Program-made: the position numbers and the translations under genes | Notes under the pieces: model-generated | What the model was told of the DNA's origin: nothing | What the model saw: only the letters and a program-made list of their open reading frames with translations | Database searches by the model: none | NCBI GenBank assembly: GCA_002699025.1 | Contig: PABA01000219.1 | Location: 1 to 43,396 of the forward strand | DNA from: Sandaracinus sp. | GTDB lineage: Bacteria; Myxococcota_A; Polyangia; Polyangiales; Houyiibacteriaceae | Direction: 5' to 3' | DNA length: 43,396 nucleotides | Shown: piece after piece, positions 32,665-40,363 of the stretch | How positions within the stretch are numbered: the stretch's first letter is position 1 | Layout: each line of letters opens with the position of its first letter

Positions 32665-33785
32665 GGCGGGCGACGCTCGGGGTGCTCCTGGCCGTCGCGT
32701 GCGGTGGGGGCGCGGTGATGGGGCCGGGCGGCGAGGGCGCTGGTGCCGAAGCCGCGGGGACCGAAGCGGCGGGGACCGAGGCCGCGGTGCGCGACGGGAG
32801 CGCGGAGGTCGCCGCGGAAGACGGCGACGCGGTCGCGAGCGGGGAGGGCGCCGAGTCGCCGACGGGTCCGGGGAGCGCGAGCGGGGAGAGCAGCCCGGAC
32901 GGTGCCCGCGCCGGCGTGGAGCGGGGCGAATCGGGCGGCGCGCCCACGAGCGGAGGGGGCACGGGCGCGGGTCCGGCCGACGCCTCGAACGACCCCGAGG
33001 CGAGCGCGATGGACGCGCGCCGCGCGCCGGCGGCATGCCCGGCCGAGGCGCCCGAAGGCATGGCCTGCGTGGGCGGCGGCTGGTTCCTCCGCGGCTCCGA
33101 GCGCGCGCCGAACGAGGGCCCGCCCGTCGAGGTCTTCGTGGAGACCTTCTTCATGGAGCGCCACGAGGTCACCAACGCGGCCTACGCCGAGTGCGTCGAG
33201 GCCGGCGTCTGCGAGCCGCCCTTTCCCTACCGCGCCTTCCGCCGCCCGCGGCAGCCCGTCGTCGCCATGCGCTGGGAAGACGCCGACGCCTATTGCCGCT
33301 GGCGCGGTCGTCGCCTCCCCACGGAGGTCGAGTGGGAGCGCGGCGCGCGCGGCCCCGAGAACACGACCTACCCCTGGGGCGACGATCCCGCCGGCTGCGA
33401 CCGGGTGCACGTGCGCGATCGGCGCGGCCACGGCTGCGGCACGGAGACGACGCGCGAGGTGGGCACGCTCCCGGCGGGCCACTGGGGCCTCTTCGACATG
33501 GCGGGCAACGTCGACGAGTGGGTGGCCGACTGGTACGCGCCCTGTTTCGAAGGGTGCCCCGGCGCCTGCGGCGAGGCCTGCGCCGGGGAGGAGCCGCGCG
33601 GCCCCTGCGACGGCGCCCCCGAGTGCCGGAACCGGCTCCGCGTGGTGCGCGGCGGCTCCTGGTGGTGGCCCCTCGACCACGCGACCGGCGCCTTCCGGCG
33701 CGGCAAGCCGCCCGCGAACGGCGTGCACCACCGCTACGGCTTCCGGTGCGCCCGGGACCTCGCGCCGCCCCGCCCGTCCGAGTGA
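32661..33785 (+). CDS. lipoprotein with FGE/SUMF1 domain
   Basis: This 374-residue protein starts [17 protein letters not shown] with lipobox VAC (Cys14). About 110 residues of Glu/Gly/Ala/Ser linker follow. The rest is a formylglycine-generating-enzyme-type domain: GWFLRGSERAPNEGPPVEVF, FFMERHEVTNAAYAECVEAG, PVVAMRWEDADAYCRWRGRRLPTE (split), VEWERGARGPENTTYPWGDD, FDMAGNVDEWVADWYAP, VVRGGSWWW and YGFRCAR. In bacteria this fold often works without sulfatase activation, for example as signalling or carbohydrate-related sensor domains. The ATG overlaps the SDR stop, so it is translationally coupled. Six or more Cys occur between 285 and 325, likely disulfides. Confidence 0.88.
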   Translation: MRRATLGVLLAVACGGGAVMGPGGEGAGAEAAGTEAAGTEAAVRDGSAEVAAEDGDAVASGEGAESPTGPGSASGESSPDGARAGVERGESGGAPTSGGGTGAGPADASNDPEASAMDARRAPAACPAEAPEGMACVGGGWFLRGSERAPNEGPPVEVFVETFFMERHEVTNAAYAECVEAGVCEPPFPYRAFRRPRQPVVAMRWEDADAYCRWRGRRLPTEVEWERGARGPENTTYPWGDDPAGCDRVHVRDRRGHGCGTETTREVGTLPAGHWGLFDMAGNVDEWVADWYAPCFEGCPGACGEACAGEEPRGPCDGAPECRNRLRVVRGGSWWWPLDHATGAFRRGKPPANGVHHRYGFRCARDLAPPRPSE

Positions 33786-33818
33786 CAGCGGGCCGGGGAG
33801 GGGGCATCCTCCGCGGCC

Positions 33819-35036
33819 ATGCGCGCTCGCCTGCCCCTGCTCGCTCTGCTCTTCGCCCTCGCCTGCGGTGGCTCGGCGCCCCAGCGGGAGGCGGCCGACG
33901 AGGTGCCCTCGACGGGCGGGGAGGAGCCCGCGGAGGCGGGGGACGACGTCGCGTCCGCGACGGAGCCCGAGCCGGCGACGACCGAGCCGGCGACGACCGA
34001 GGCGGCGGCGGACGAGCTCGCGGAGGGCGACCCCGAGCCCACGGAGAGCGCACCGACCGCCTCCGCCGAGCTCGTCCCGGCCGATCCCGCCGCGCCCCTC
34101 GCGGACGAGGCGCGGGCGGCCCTCGACGCCCTCCCCACCGAGCGCATCCCGACCCCCGGCGAGTTCTACTACCGCTCCAACGAGCGCCGTCACGACCTCC
34201 TCCAGCCGCGCCTCGAGGGGCTCGGCGGTGCCGTCGTCGGCGTCGGCTCCGACCAGCTCTACACCCTGGCCGCCATGAGCGGCGCCCGGCTGATCGTCCC
34301 CGTCGACTACGACTGCCGGATCCCCCTCGTGCATGCCTTCTACGCGGCTTTCGTCCCGCCGAGCGAGACCCCCGAGGCCCTGGTCGCCCGCTTCGCCCCC
34401 GAGAGCGAGGCCGAGTCGATCGCCCTCCTCGAGGCCGCCCACGAGGGGGCCGAGCGCGAGCGCCTGGTTCGCCTCTACCGGCGCCTCCGCGAGGAAATGC
34501 ACGAGTACCTCCAGCGCGTCATCCGCCGCGTCTACGGGGGTCGCCCGGCGAGCTGGCTCGCGGACGCCGGCTACTACGAGCACGTCCGGGCCCTCTTCCG
34601 CACCGGTCGCGTCGAGGCCCGCTGCGGCGACGTGACGGCCTCCACCACGCTCCGCGCCGTCGGCGAGACCCTCCAGCGCCTCGAGGTGCCGGTGCAGGTG
34701 CTCTACTTCAGCAACGCCGAGCAGTTCTTCCCCTACGGCGAGGCCTTCCGCGCCAACGTCGCGGCCCTCCCGAGCGCCGAGCGTGCCGTCGTCGTGCGCA
34801 CCTTCCGGCACGCCGAGCTCCCGAACGCCGAGCACGACCGCTGGCACTACATGCTCCAGGACATGGACGACTTCCGCGCCCGCCTCGAGACCGGCGCCTA
34901 CGGTCGCATGGCCCTCTTCCTCGAGGACCTCGCGCGCGCGGGCGCGCCCTGGGTGGGCGAGGGCCTGAGCACGATGACGCGCGAGACGCCGAGCGTCGTC
35001 CTCGAGTGGGCCCGCCGCCGCCGCGCTCGCGACTGA
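33819..35036 (+). CDS. lipoprotein, LIC_10091-like family
   Basis: This 405-residue protein starts MRARLPLLALLFALACGGS with lipobox ALAC. A Glu/Ala/Thr/Pro linker extends to about residue 105. The core has FYYRSNERRHDLL, GGAVVGVGSDQLYTLAAMSGARL, VDYDCRIPLVHAFYAAFV, VEARCGDVTASTTLRAVG, VQVLYFSNAEQFFPYGEAFR and HYMLQDMDDFRARL. This layout resembles LIC_10091-type lipoproteins of Leptospira, which have a methyltransferase-like fold with unknown role. The call is from memory of the pattern. It is 33 bp downstream of the FGE lipoprotein, probably one operon. Its last codons (CGCGACTGAGCG) resemble sequence inside the repeat that follows. Confidence 0.75.
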   Translation: MRARLPLLALLFALACGGSAPQREAADEVPSTGGEEPAEAGDDVASATEPEPATTEPATTEAAADELAEGDPEPTESAPTASAELVPADPAAPLADEARAALDALPTERIPTPGEFYYRSNERRHDLLQPRLEGLGGAVVGVGSDQLYTLAAMSGARLIVPVDYDCRIPLVHAFYAAFVPPSETPEALVARFAPESEAESIALLEAAHEGAERERLVRLYRRLREEMHEYLQRVIRRVYGGRPASWLADAGYYEHVRALFRTGRVEARCGDVTASTTLRAVGETLQRLEVPVQVLYFSNAEQFFPYGEAFRANVAALPSAERAVVVRTFRHAELPNAEHDRWHYMLQDMDDFRARLETGAYGRMALFLEDLARAGAPWVGEGLSTMTRETPSVVLEWARRRRARD

Positions 35037-35640
35037 GCGCTCGCTGCGCTCGCTGCGCTCGCGGCTGTCCGCTTTCCGCTCTCCGCTGTCCGTGGCGGGG
35101 GCATCGAGGCGGCAGGGGCGGCCGCGTTCGCGGAGGAGGCGGGGGCCCGCGGCGGGTCGCTCGCGGCGCTCGCGGCTGTCCGCTTTCCGCTCTCCGCTTT
35201 CCGTGGCGGGGGCATCGAGGCGGCGGGGGCGGCCGCGTTCGCGATTGAGCGCTCGCTGCGCTCGCGGCTGTCCGCTTTCCGCTCTCCGCTGTCCGTCGCG
35301 GGGGCATCGAGGCGGCGGGGGCGGCCGCGTTCGCGGAGGGAGGGGGGAGGCCCGCTCGCAGCGCTCGCGGCTGTCCGCTTTCCATGCCGGGGCATCGAGG
35401 CGGCGGGGGCGGCCGCGTTCGCGATTGAGCGCTCGCAGCGCTCGCGGCTGTTCGCTGTCCGCTTTCCGCTTTCCGTGGCGGGGGCATCGAGGCGGCGGGG
35501 GCGGCCGCGTTCGCGGAGGGAGGGGGGAGGCCCGCGGCGGGTCGCTCGCGGCGCTCGCGGCTGTCTGCTTTCCGTGCCGGGGCATCGAGGCGGGGGGGCG
35601 GCAGCGTTCGCGGAGGAGAGGAGGCCCGCGACGGACGGCT
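35037..35640. repeat. higher-order intergenic repeat, modules A-B-A-C
   Basis: A core module A (GCGGCTGTCCGCTTTCCGCT ... GGGGGCATCGAGGCGG ... GGCCGCGTTCGCG, about 70 bp) starts at 35061, 35172, 35264, 35367, 35444 and 35557. Between copies lie two linker types. B is purine-rich (GAGG-AGGCGGGGGCCCGCGG...). C is ATTGAGCGCTCGCTGCGCTC. The order is C-A-B-A-C-A-B-A-C-A-B-A-B, so the real unit is about 180-200 bp with two A modules. Reading frames are open because of composition, but codon pattern, mixed periods and lack of starts argue against a protein. Together with the stretch to 35973 this 937-bp gap holds no gene I can support. Confidence 0.93.
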
Positions 35641-35650
35641 CGCGGCGGCT

Positions 35651-35713
35651 GCGGACCCCGGCACGCGTCCTGCGGGCCCCGCCACGCGTCCTGCGGACCC
35701 CGGCACGCGTCCT
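35651..35713. repeat. 21-bp tandem repeat, three copies
   Basis: GCGGACCCCGGCACGCGTCC followed by T repeats at 35651, 35672 and 35693. Unit 2 differs at two positions, and a partial fourth unit follows. No coding signal. Confidence 0.95.
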
Positions 35714-35840
35714 GCGGACCCGGAGGAGGTCTTGGTCGCTCGGTCGACGGGGGGCGAGGGCTGGAGGATGGCGAAATGCGCCATGGTGACGGGCGTTTGC
35801 GGCTGGGCCCGCCGGGCGCCGTGCGAGGACGAACGCGCGA

Positions 35841-35868
35841 AAACTGAACTCGACGTCAAGTTCAGTTT
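35841..35868. terminator. bidirectional terminator between convergent genes
   Basis: Perfect 10-bp arms AAACTGAACT and AGTTCAGTTT enclose CGACGTCA. The arms are AT-rich unlike everything around them. T-runs follow on both strands (AGTTTCT on plus, AGTTTTCG on minus). It lies between the LIC_10091-like gene (plus) and the sirtuin gene (minus). Confidence 0.8.
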
Positions 35869-35973
35869 CTCCCGGGTCGAAGCGCAGCTCGGTTGCTCGA
35901 GCCCGGGCTCGCGCCTCCCTCCGCTGGTCCGTGGCGGGGACCCGCGTCTGCGGATGAGGTCCGCGTCTCCGTC

Positions 35974-36798
35974 TCAGAAGCGCTCGGCGACCAGGTCGGC
36001 GACGCGCGGCACCCACTCGCCCGCCGTGCCCGCGAGGTACACGCCCAGCCCCGTGCGCTCCACGATCTCCGCGAAGGGGTTCTTCTCCGGGTCGATCACG
36101 ATGCTCGGCGTCCCCTGCCGCGCGGCGAGCATGCCGATCTGCATCGGCAGGTTCGTCGCTCCCGCCGTCCCCACCACCACGAGTAGCGGCGTCTCGGCCG
36201 CCGCCCGGAGTGAGCTCTCGAAGCGGAAGGTCGCCTCGTCGTAGCACTCGTCGAACCAGAGCACGTGCGGCCGCGTCGGCTCCCCCTCGTGCGCGAGCAG
36301 CGCCAGCTCCTCCGCCCTCAGCTGGCGCCCGCGCGGCCAGTCCAGGTCGATCCCCTCCGGGATCGGGATCGGCGCGCCGCCTCGCACGGGGCGCATGAAG
36401 TCGATGTTCCCGTGGATCTGATAGGTGCGCCCGAGCGTGTTCCCGGCGCGCAGGTGCAGCCCGTCGACGTTCTGCGTCACGAGCAGGAACCGATCGCCGA
36501 GACTCTCCTCGAGGGACGCGAGCGCGTCGTGCGCGGCGTTCGGGGCTGCCCCGCGGCACACGCCCCGGCGGAAGAGGTACCAGGCCCAGACCTCCGCCGG
36601 CATCTCCTGGAACGCCGCGAAGGTCGCCAGCTCCTGCGGGTGGTAGTTCCGCGAGCCGACCTTCCAGTAGCCCTCCTCGCCGCGGAAGGTCGGGATGCCG
36701 CTCTCCGCCGAGATGCCCGCCCCCGTCAGCCAGACCACCGGCCCCGGCTTCGCCGCCGCCTCCTCCACGATCGCCCGCACGCGCTCCATCCCGCTCAT
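35974..36798 (-). CDS. SIR2-family NAD-dependent deacylase lacking the zinc cysteines
   Basis: This 274-residue protein has the NAD-binding sirtuin motifs WLTGAGISAESGIPTFRG (23-40), LLVTQNVDGLHLRAGN with TQNVD (108-112), and catalytic His129 in QIHGN. It lacks the CxxC-x(15-20)-CxxC zinc module that normally follows; the only cysteines are at 81 and 185. Instead the region is Pro/Gly-rich (GGAPIPIPEGIDLDWPRGRQ). The C-terminal Rossmann part has VVVGTAGATNLPMQ where GTSxxVxPA is usual and VLWFDECYDE where VVxFGE is usual. It may remove acyl groups from protein Lys or consume NAD in another way. ATG 36798 is preceded by GGGGG. Divergent from the barrel gene. Confidence 0.88.
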   Translation of the reverse strand: MSGMERVRAIVEEAAAKPGPVVWLTGAGISAESGIPTFRGEEGYWKVGSRNYHPQELATFAAFQEMPAEVWAWYLFRRGVCRGAAPNAAHDALASLEESLGDRFLLVTQNVDGLHLRAGNTLGRTYQIHGNIDFMRPVRGGAPIPIPEGIDLDWPRGRQLRAEELALLAHEGEPTRPHVLWFDECYDEATFRFESSLRAAAETPLLVVVGTAGATNLPMQIGMLAARQGTPSIVIDPEKNPFAEIVERTGLGVYLAGTAGEWVPRVADLVAERF

Positions 36799-36894
36799 CC
36801 CCCGAGCATACGACCCTTGCCCCTGCTCGGCCCCGACCGCAGCTCGCCACCCCGCTCGGCTCGCGCCCGGGCGCCGCACCGTTCAGGATCCACC

Positions 36895-37593
36895 ATGCGC
36901 TCCGCCACGCCGCTCGCGCTCGCCCTGGCCGTCCTCGCCACCGCGAGCCCCGCCGCCGCCCAGGACCTGCTCACGCCGGGCGACTTCCGCATCAGCCTCG
37001 AGAGCGAGCTCTTCCACGCCACGCGCGACACCGAAGAGGTCGACGAGGCCGGCGTCGAGGAGATCCAGACCGACGAGACCGAGCTCGGCTTCCTCACCCG
37101 CGGCCTCGGCGCCCGCCTCGCCATCGCCGCCACGCCCCGCTTCCTCGTCGGCGGCCAGCTCGCCCTCGTCCGCACCACGCTCTCCATCGGCGATCCCACC
37201 GCCGAGCGCGAGGAGATCACCACCCTCGGCTACCGCTTCGGCCCCTTCGCCGAGGTCTGGCTCACCCGCGCCGAGCGGGCGGTCTTCTTCCTCCAGGTCG
37301 GCTTCGAGGTCGTCGGCGACCGGGCCGACTTCGAGGACGACACCCTCGACGTGAAGAGCAACCTCTACGGGGCGCGCATCGGCCTCGGGCTCCACGCCTT
37401 CGCCGCCGACAACCTCTCCATCGACCCGAGCCTCGACTTCTCCTTCCTCGGCGGCCGCCGCGAGCATGGCGACGGCATCTCGGGCTACGAGGGCGACGTC
37501 CGCCAGTGGCGCGTCGGCCTGACCATCGCCCTCAGCGGCTGGATCTTCGACACGGCGGACCCTCCTCCTCCGGCGGCGACCGGCGCCGACTGA
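36895..37593 (+). CDS. exported outer-membrane beta-barrel-like protein
   Basis: This 232-residue protein has signal peptide MRSATPLALALAVLATASPA plus AAQD. The mature part is a set of amphipathic strands (RFLVGGQLALVRTTLSIG, FGPFAEVWLTRAERAVFFLQVGF split, LYGARIGLGLHAFAAD, WRVGLTIALSGWIF) and an acidic first loop (TRDTEEVDEAGVEEIQTDET). It fits an 8-10-stranded barrel of the OmpW/opacity type. AGGAT 5 nt upstream supports ATG 36895. It does not end in Phe; a Pro/Ala tail follows the last strand. Confidence 0.8.
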   Translation: MRSATPLALALAVLATASPAAAQDLLTPGDFRISLESELFHATRDTEEVDEAGVEEIQTDETELGFLTRGLGARLAIAATPRFLVGGQLALVRTTLSIGDPTAEREEITTLGYRFGPFAEVWLTRAERAVFFLQVGFEVVGDRADFEDDTLDVKSNLYGARIGLGLHAFAADNLSIDPSLDFSFLGGRREHGDGISGYEGDVRQWRVGLTIALSGWIFDTADPPPPAATGAD

Positions 37594-37647
37594 TCGGTGG
37601 CGTTGCTCGGAGTTGGGCGGCCGCGCGGCCGCGCGTAGGATCGGGGG

Positions 37648-38019
37648 ATGGTCCGTTTCGCCCTCGCCCTCGCCCTGGCGGTCTTCGTCCTCGGCCCCGC
37701 GCCCGCCGACGCCCAGCGCGACGCCCACGTCGACGCGGCCCGGCGGGCCCTCCAGCTCGTCCAGGCTCGTTTCGAGGCCGGCCAGGAGCCGGTCGAGGAG
37801 GTCTACACCTGGTCCATCCGCCTCGTCCGCGCACAGGTCGCCTACCAGCGCGCCCGCCGGAGGATCGTCCTCCGCGAGCACATCGAGCGGATGGAGGCGC
37901 TCGCGGAGGCGGTCCAGGAGCAGGTCGAGGGCGGCGTCCGCCCGGCCGTCGACACGGCCCGCTGCGCCTACTACCTGGTCGAGGCCCGCCACTGGCTCCG
38001 CGCCGGCGGCGGCCCCTGA
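37648..38019 (+). CDS. small exported helical protein (TolC-like helix pair)
   Basis: This 123-residue protein has signal peptide MVRFALALALAVFVLGPAPA. The remaining 100 residues form two long helices: ALQLVQARFEAGQEPVEEVY...RAQVAYQRAR, then REHIERMEALAEAVQEQVEGG...ARCAYYLVEARHWL. The pattern 'xVxARFEAGQ-x-V-x-x-V' repeats the style of TolC outer-membrane efflux helices. It is too short for an efflux channel. It starts 54 bp after the barrel gene, probably the same operon. A hairpin GATCGG/CCGATC overlaps its stop. Confidence 0.75.
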   Translation: MVRFALALALAVFVLGPAPADAQRDAHVDAARRALQLVQARFEAGQEPVEEVYTWSIRLVRAQVAYQRARRRIVLREHIERMEALAEAVQEQVEGGVRPAVDTARCAYYLVEARHWLRAGGGP

Positions 38020-38317
38020 TCGGACGCCGATCCCACACCGATCGGACGTCGTTCGGACGCCGAGCCGAGCCACGGCGGACGCTCGGAGCTCGGCCTGGAG
38101 CCGACGCGTGACGCCGCCCCCGGCGCTCGAAGTCGGAGCTGGAACCGACGCCGGAGCCACGCATCCAGCCAAATTGGCTCCGCGCGCCTCCGCGCACGCG
38201 GCGAGGTCCGCGACGCCGATCGGCGGCGGCGAAGAGCGCCGGAACGTACGCCGAGCGAAGGGGCGATCCCTCTCGACGCGTCCGACGAATGAATGTCACA
38301 CTGCTCTCGGGTCACCG
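38018..38317. other. intergenic region with short inverted repeats
   Basis: The 298-bp gap contains a hairpin GATCGG-ACG-CCGATC (38018-38032), further GATCGGACG and TTCGGACGCCG copies, and a diverged duplication around CGGAGCTCGGCCTGGAGCCG and CGGAGCTGGAACCGACGCC. I see no gene. The last 40 bp (GAATGAATGTCACACTG) are less GC-rich and may hold a promoter for the next gene. Confidence 0.5.
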
Positions 38318-38641
38318 ATGCGGGTGATGGAGTGGTTCAGCTGGCTGCGTGGCCGCAGGGGTGCGGCTCCCAGGCCTCAGTTTCCCGCGATGTTTCGCGT
38401 GCGGGACGCCACCGGTGCGCCCGTCCCCCAGGTCGAGATGGAGGGCACCTTCGAGCCCGGCGGCACGCCGCTGCGCAAACGGCAGGTGACCGCGAGCGGG
38501 CTCTGTCTCGTGCACTGGCCCAAGCGTGCCGAGCGCCTGGTGCTCACCCTCCGCGCCCGGGGCGGCTCGGCGCGCCTCGAGGTCTCGAGCCGTCGCGCGC
38601 AGCCCGACCGCGTCATCGAGGTCGCCCTCGAGAGCGCCTGA
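38318..38641 (+). CDS. small protein with carboxypeptidase-regulatory-like beta fold
   Basis: This 107-residue protein starts MRVMEWFSWLRGRRGAAPRP, then FRVRDATGAPVPQVEMEGTF, GGTPLRKRQVTASGLCLVHW and LVLTLRARGGSARLEVS. The pattern of a V-x-D-x-x-G-x-P-V strand with a later 'T-x-x-x-G-x-x' strand is typical of carboxypeptidase-regulatory-like (CarboxypepD_reg) domains. No signal peptide; the N-terminal Trp/Phe-rich segment could associate with a membrane. ATG 38318 or 38327 may be the start. It is 112 bp upstream of the HExxH gene. Confidence 0.65.
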   Translation: MRVMEWFSWLRGRRGAAPRPQFPAMFRVRDATGAPVPQVEMEGTFEPGGTPLRKRQVTASGLCLVHWPKRAERLVLTLRARGGSARLEVSSRRAQPDRVIEVALESA

Positions 38642-38753
38642 CGCCCCCCGAGCCGGCCCCGGACGGATCGCCGAGCCCGCCATCCCGTCGGCGCAGCCGC
38701 ACCGCGGCCCGGCTCGAATTCGCGGACATCGGTAGTACGTTGCCCCACCGCCG

Positions 38754-39932
38754 ATGACGCGCGCCGCCTTCCACCCGAGCCCGCCCCGGGACCTCACCAT
38801 CCCGGACCTCGACTCGACGACCGCGCGCGCCGTCTGGTCCATGGCGCTCCGCAAGCTCTTCGAGGACCTCAAGACCCTCCGCGCCCCGCGCGGCGCCTCC
38901 CCGGCGGCCATCGAGGACTGGCGCACCTTTCGCCGCGTCGTCTCGGGCTTCCTCCCGGGCCGCCCCGGTGCGGTCGCGAGCCTGCTCCGCCGTCCGGTCG
39001 TGTCGGCGCCTCTCCGCTGCCTCCGCGACGGCGCCACCCCCGCCGACGAGGCCATCGCCGAGGTCGTCGGTCAGGGCCTCTTCGAGCTCGCCCTCGCCGG
39101 CGCCCTCGACGCCGAGCACGTCCTCCGCGCGCCGCCGCCCTTCCTGAGCGCGCCCCATCGCGACGCCCACGTCGACCTCGCCGGCGCCCGCGAGGTCCGC
39201 CTCGGCCCGGCCGGCGTCCGCGTCGACGGCGCGCCGGCCACCCCCACCCGCGGCCGCTACCACGTGATCGCGGACGACGTCGTCCTCGCGACCGTCGACA
39301 ACAACCCGCTCCGGGATCGGGAGGCGCACCCCGACAAGCAGGGCAACGCCGTCGACCTCGGCGGCCGCGCCCCCGCCGAGTGGGTCGACGCCTTGCGGGA
39401 CGCCCTCGCGCGCCTCGGGGCCCAGCTCCCGACCTTCCGCGACGAGGTGCGCCTCGTGCTCCAGCAGGTCGTCCCCGTCGGCTTCGACGCGCGCGCGCAC
39501 CTCTCGGCGAGCTACCGGGAGGCCCTCGGCACCATCTACCTCTCGCTGCACCCGCGGCCCCTCACCATGGTCGAGGCGCTGATCCACGAGGTCAGCCACA
39601 ACAAGCTCAACGCCCTGCTCGAGCTCGACCCGCTCCTCCACAACGCCTTCGAGCCGCTCTACCCCTCGCCCGTCCGTCCCGACCCGCGGCCCCTCCTCGG
39701 CGTGCTCCTCGCCGTCCACGCCTTCCTCCCCGTCGCCCGCTTCTACGAGCGCCTCCTCGCCGGCCCGGACGAGGCCCTCCCGGGGCCGCGAGCTGCCGTC
39801 GAACGCCGCTTCGAGGCCATCCGCGCGCAGAACCGCGACGGCGCCGCCGTGCTCGCCGCCCACGCCGAGGCCACGCCGGTCGGCGACGGGGTGCTCGACG
39901 AGATCGCTCGCTGGACGGCGCACTTCGCCTGA
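38754..39932 (+). CDS. HExxH motif-containing putative peptide-modification protein (TIGR04267-like)
   Basis: This 392-residue protein has MVEALIHEVSHNKLNALLEL (H278-E279-x-x-H282) followed by YPSPVRPDPRPLLGVLLAVHAFLPVARFYE. The HExxHxKLxALL and WRxDPRPLxGLLxxxxAFLxVA order is the signature I know from TIGR04267 (mod_HExxH). Family members sit next to radical-SAM RiPP enzymes in actinobacteria, and some have been described as iron/2-oxoglutarate-type peptide hydroxylases. Here no radical-SAM enzyme, RiPP precursor or transporter is evident. The N-terminal 250 residues fit the same family (long, Ala/Arg-rich, with VDNNPLRDREAHPDKQGNAV). Start ATG 38754 has no strong ribosome site. Confidence 0.85.
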   Translation: MTRAAFHPSPPRDLTIPDLDSTTARAVWSMALRKLFEDLKTLRAPRGASPAAIEDWRTFRRVVSGFLPGRPGAVASLLRRPVVSAPLRCLRDGATPADEAIAEVVGQGLFELALAGALDAEHVLRAPPPFLSAPHRDAHVDLAGAREVRLGPAGVRVDGAPATPTRGRYHVIADDVVLATVDNNPLRDREAHPDKQGNAVDLGGRAPAEWVDALRDALARLGAQLPTFRDEVRLVLQQVVPVGFDARAHLSASYREALGTIYLSLHPRPLTMVEALIHEVSHNKLNALLELDPLLHNAFEPLYPSPVRPDPRPLLGVLLAVHAFLPVARFYERLLAGPDEALPGPRAAVERRFEAIRAQNRDGAAVLAAHAEATPVGDGVLDEIARWTAHFA

Positions 39933-40150
39933 GCCTCCCCGTCTCCTGGCCGGCCACGCGGCCTGCGGCTTCCCCGCGGCGCCCGCTCCGGCGTCATCGT
40001 CCGCGGCGCGGCGCCGCTCCGGGGACCCCTGGGCGCTCATCGAGGCCGGCGATCCCGGCCGCTCGCATCCGTCCCGCCCCCGAGGCGCCCTGCGCCGCGC
40101 ATGACACGAAGAGCTTCCTGAACCACTCCATCGGCGTCATCCTCCGCGGC

Positions 40151-40363
40151 ATGGACCAGGCCCAGAGGGACGCGCAGGCCGAGCGCGAGATCGAAGCCGC
40201 CGGCACCGGTGGCGAGGGCGACCACCTGGAGAACGAGCCGGGCCCACTCCCCGGGAGGCCCGGCGCGCTCCAGGTGCCGCACGATCGCATCCGGCGGGCG
40301 AAGGCCGATCCCGAGACGCTCCCCGTGCCCCCCGCGCCCTCGGGCGAAGCGGAGGCGTCGTGA
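40151..40363 (+). CDS. small acidic protein coupled to BtpA-family gene
   Basis: This 70-residue protein (MDQAQRDAQAEREIEAAGTG ... LPVPPAPSGEAEAS) is charged and Pro/Gly-rich with no signal or hydrophobic segment. The case for reality is positional: its TGA overlaps the GTG start of the BtpA-like gene by 4 bp (GTGA). No ribosome site is evident before ATG 40151, and an open frame continues upstream. The 218-bp gap before it (39933-40150) shows no gene I can support. Function unknown. Confidence 0.5.
   Translation: MDQAQRDAQAEREIEAAGTGGEGDHLENEPGPLPGRPGALQVPHDRIRRAKADPETLPVPPAPSGEAEAS

Noticed and set aside
35092-35847. repeat protein encoded in the 35-kb array
   Set aside because: Module spacing is not a multiple of 3 (111, 92, 103, 77, 113 bp), so no frame stays constant; there is no start signal or conserved residue pattern.
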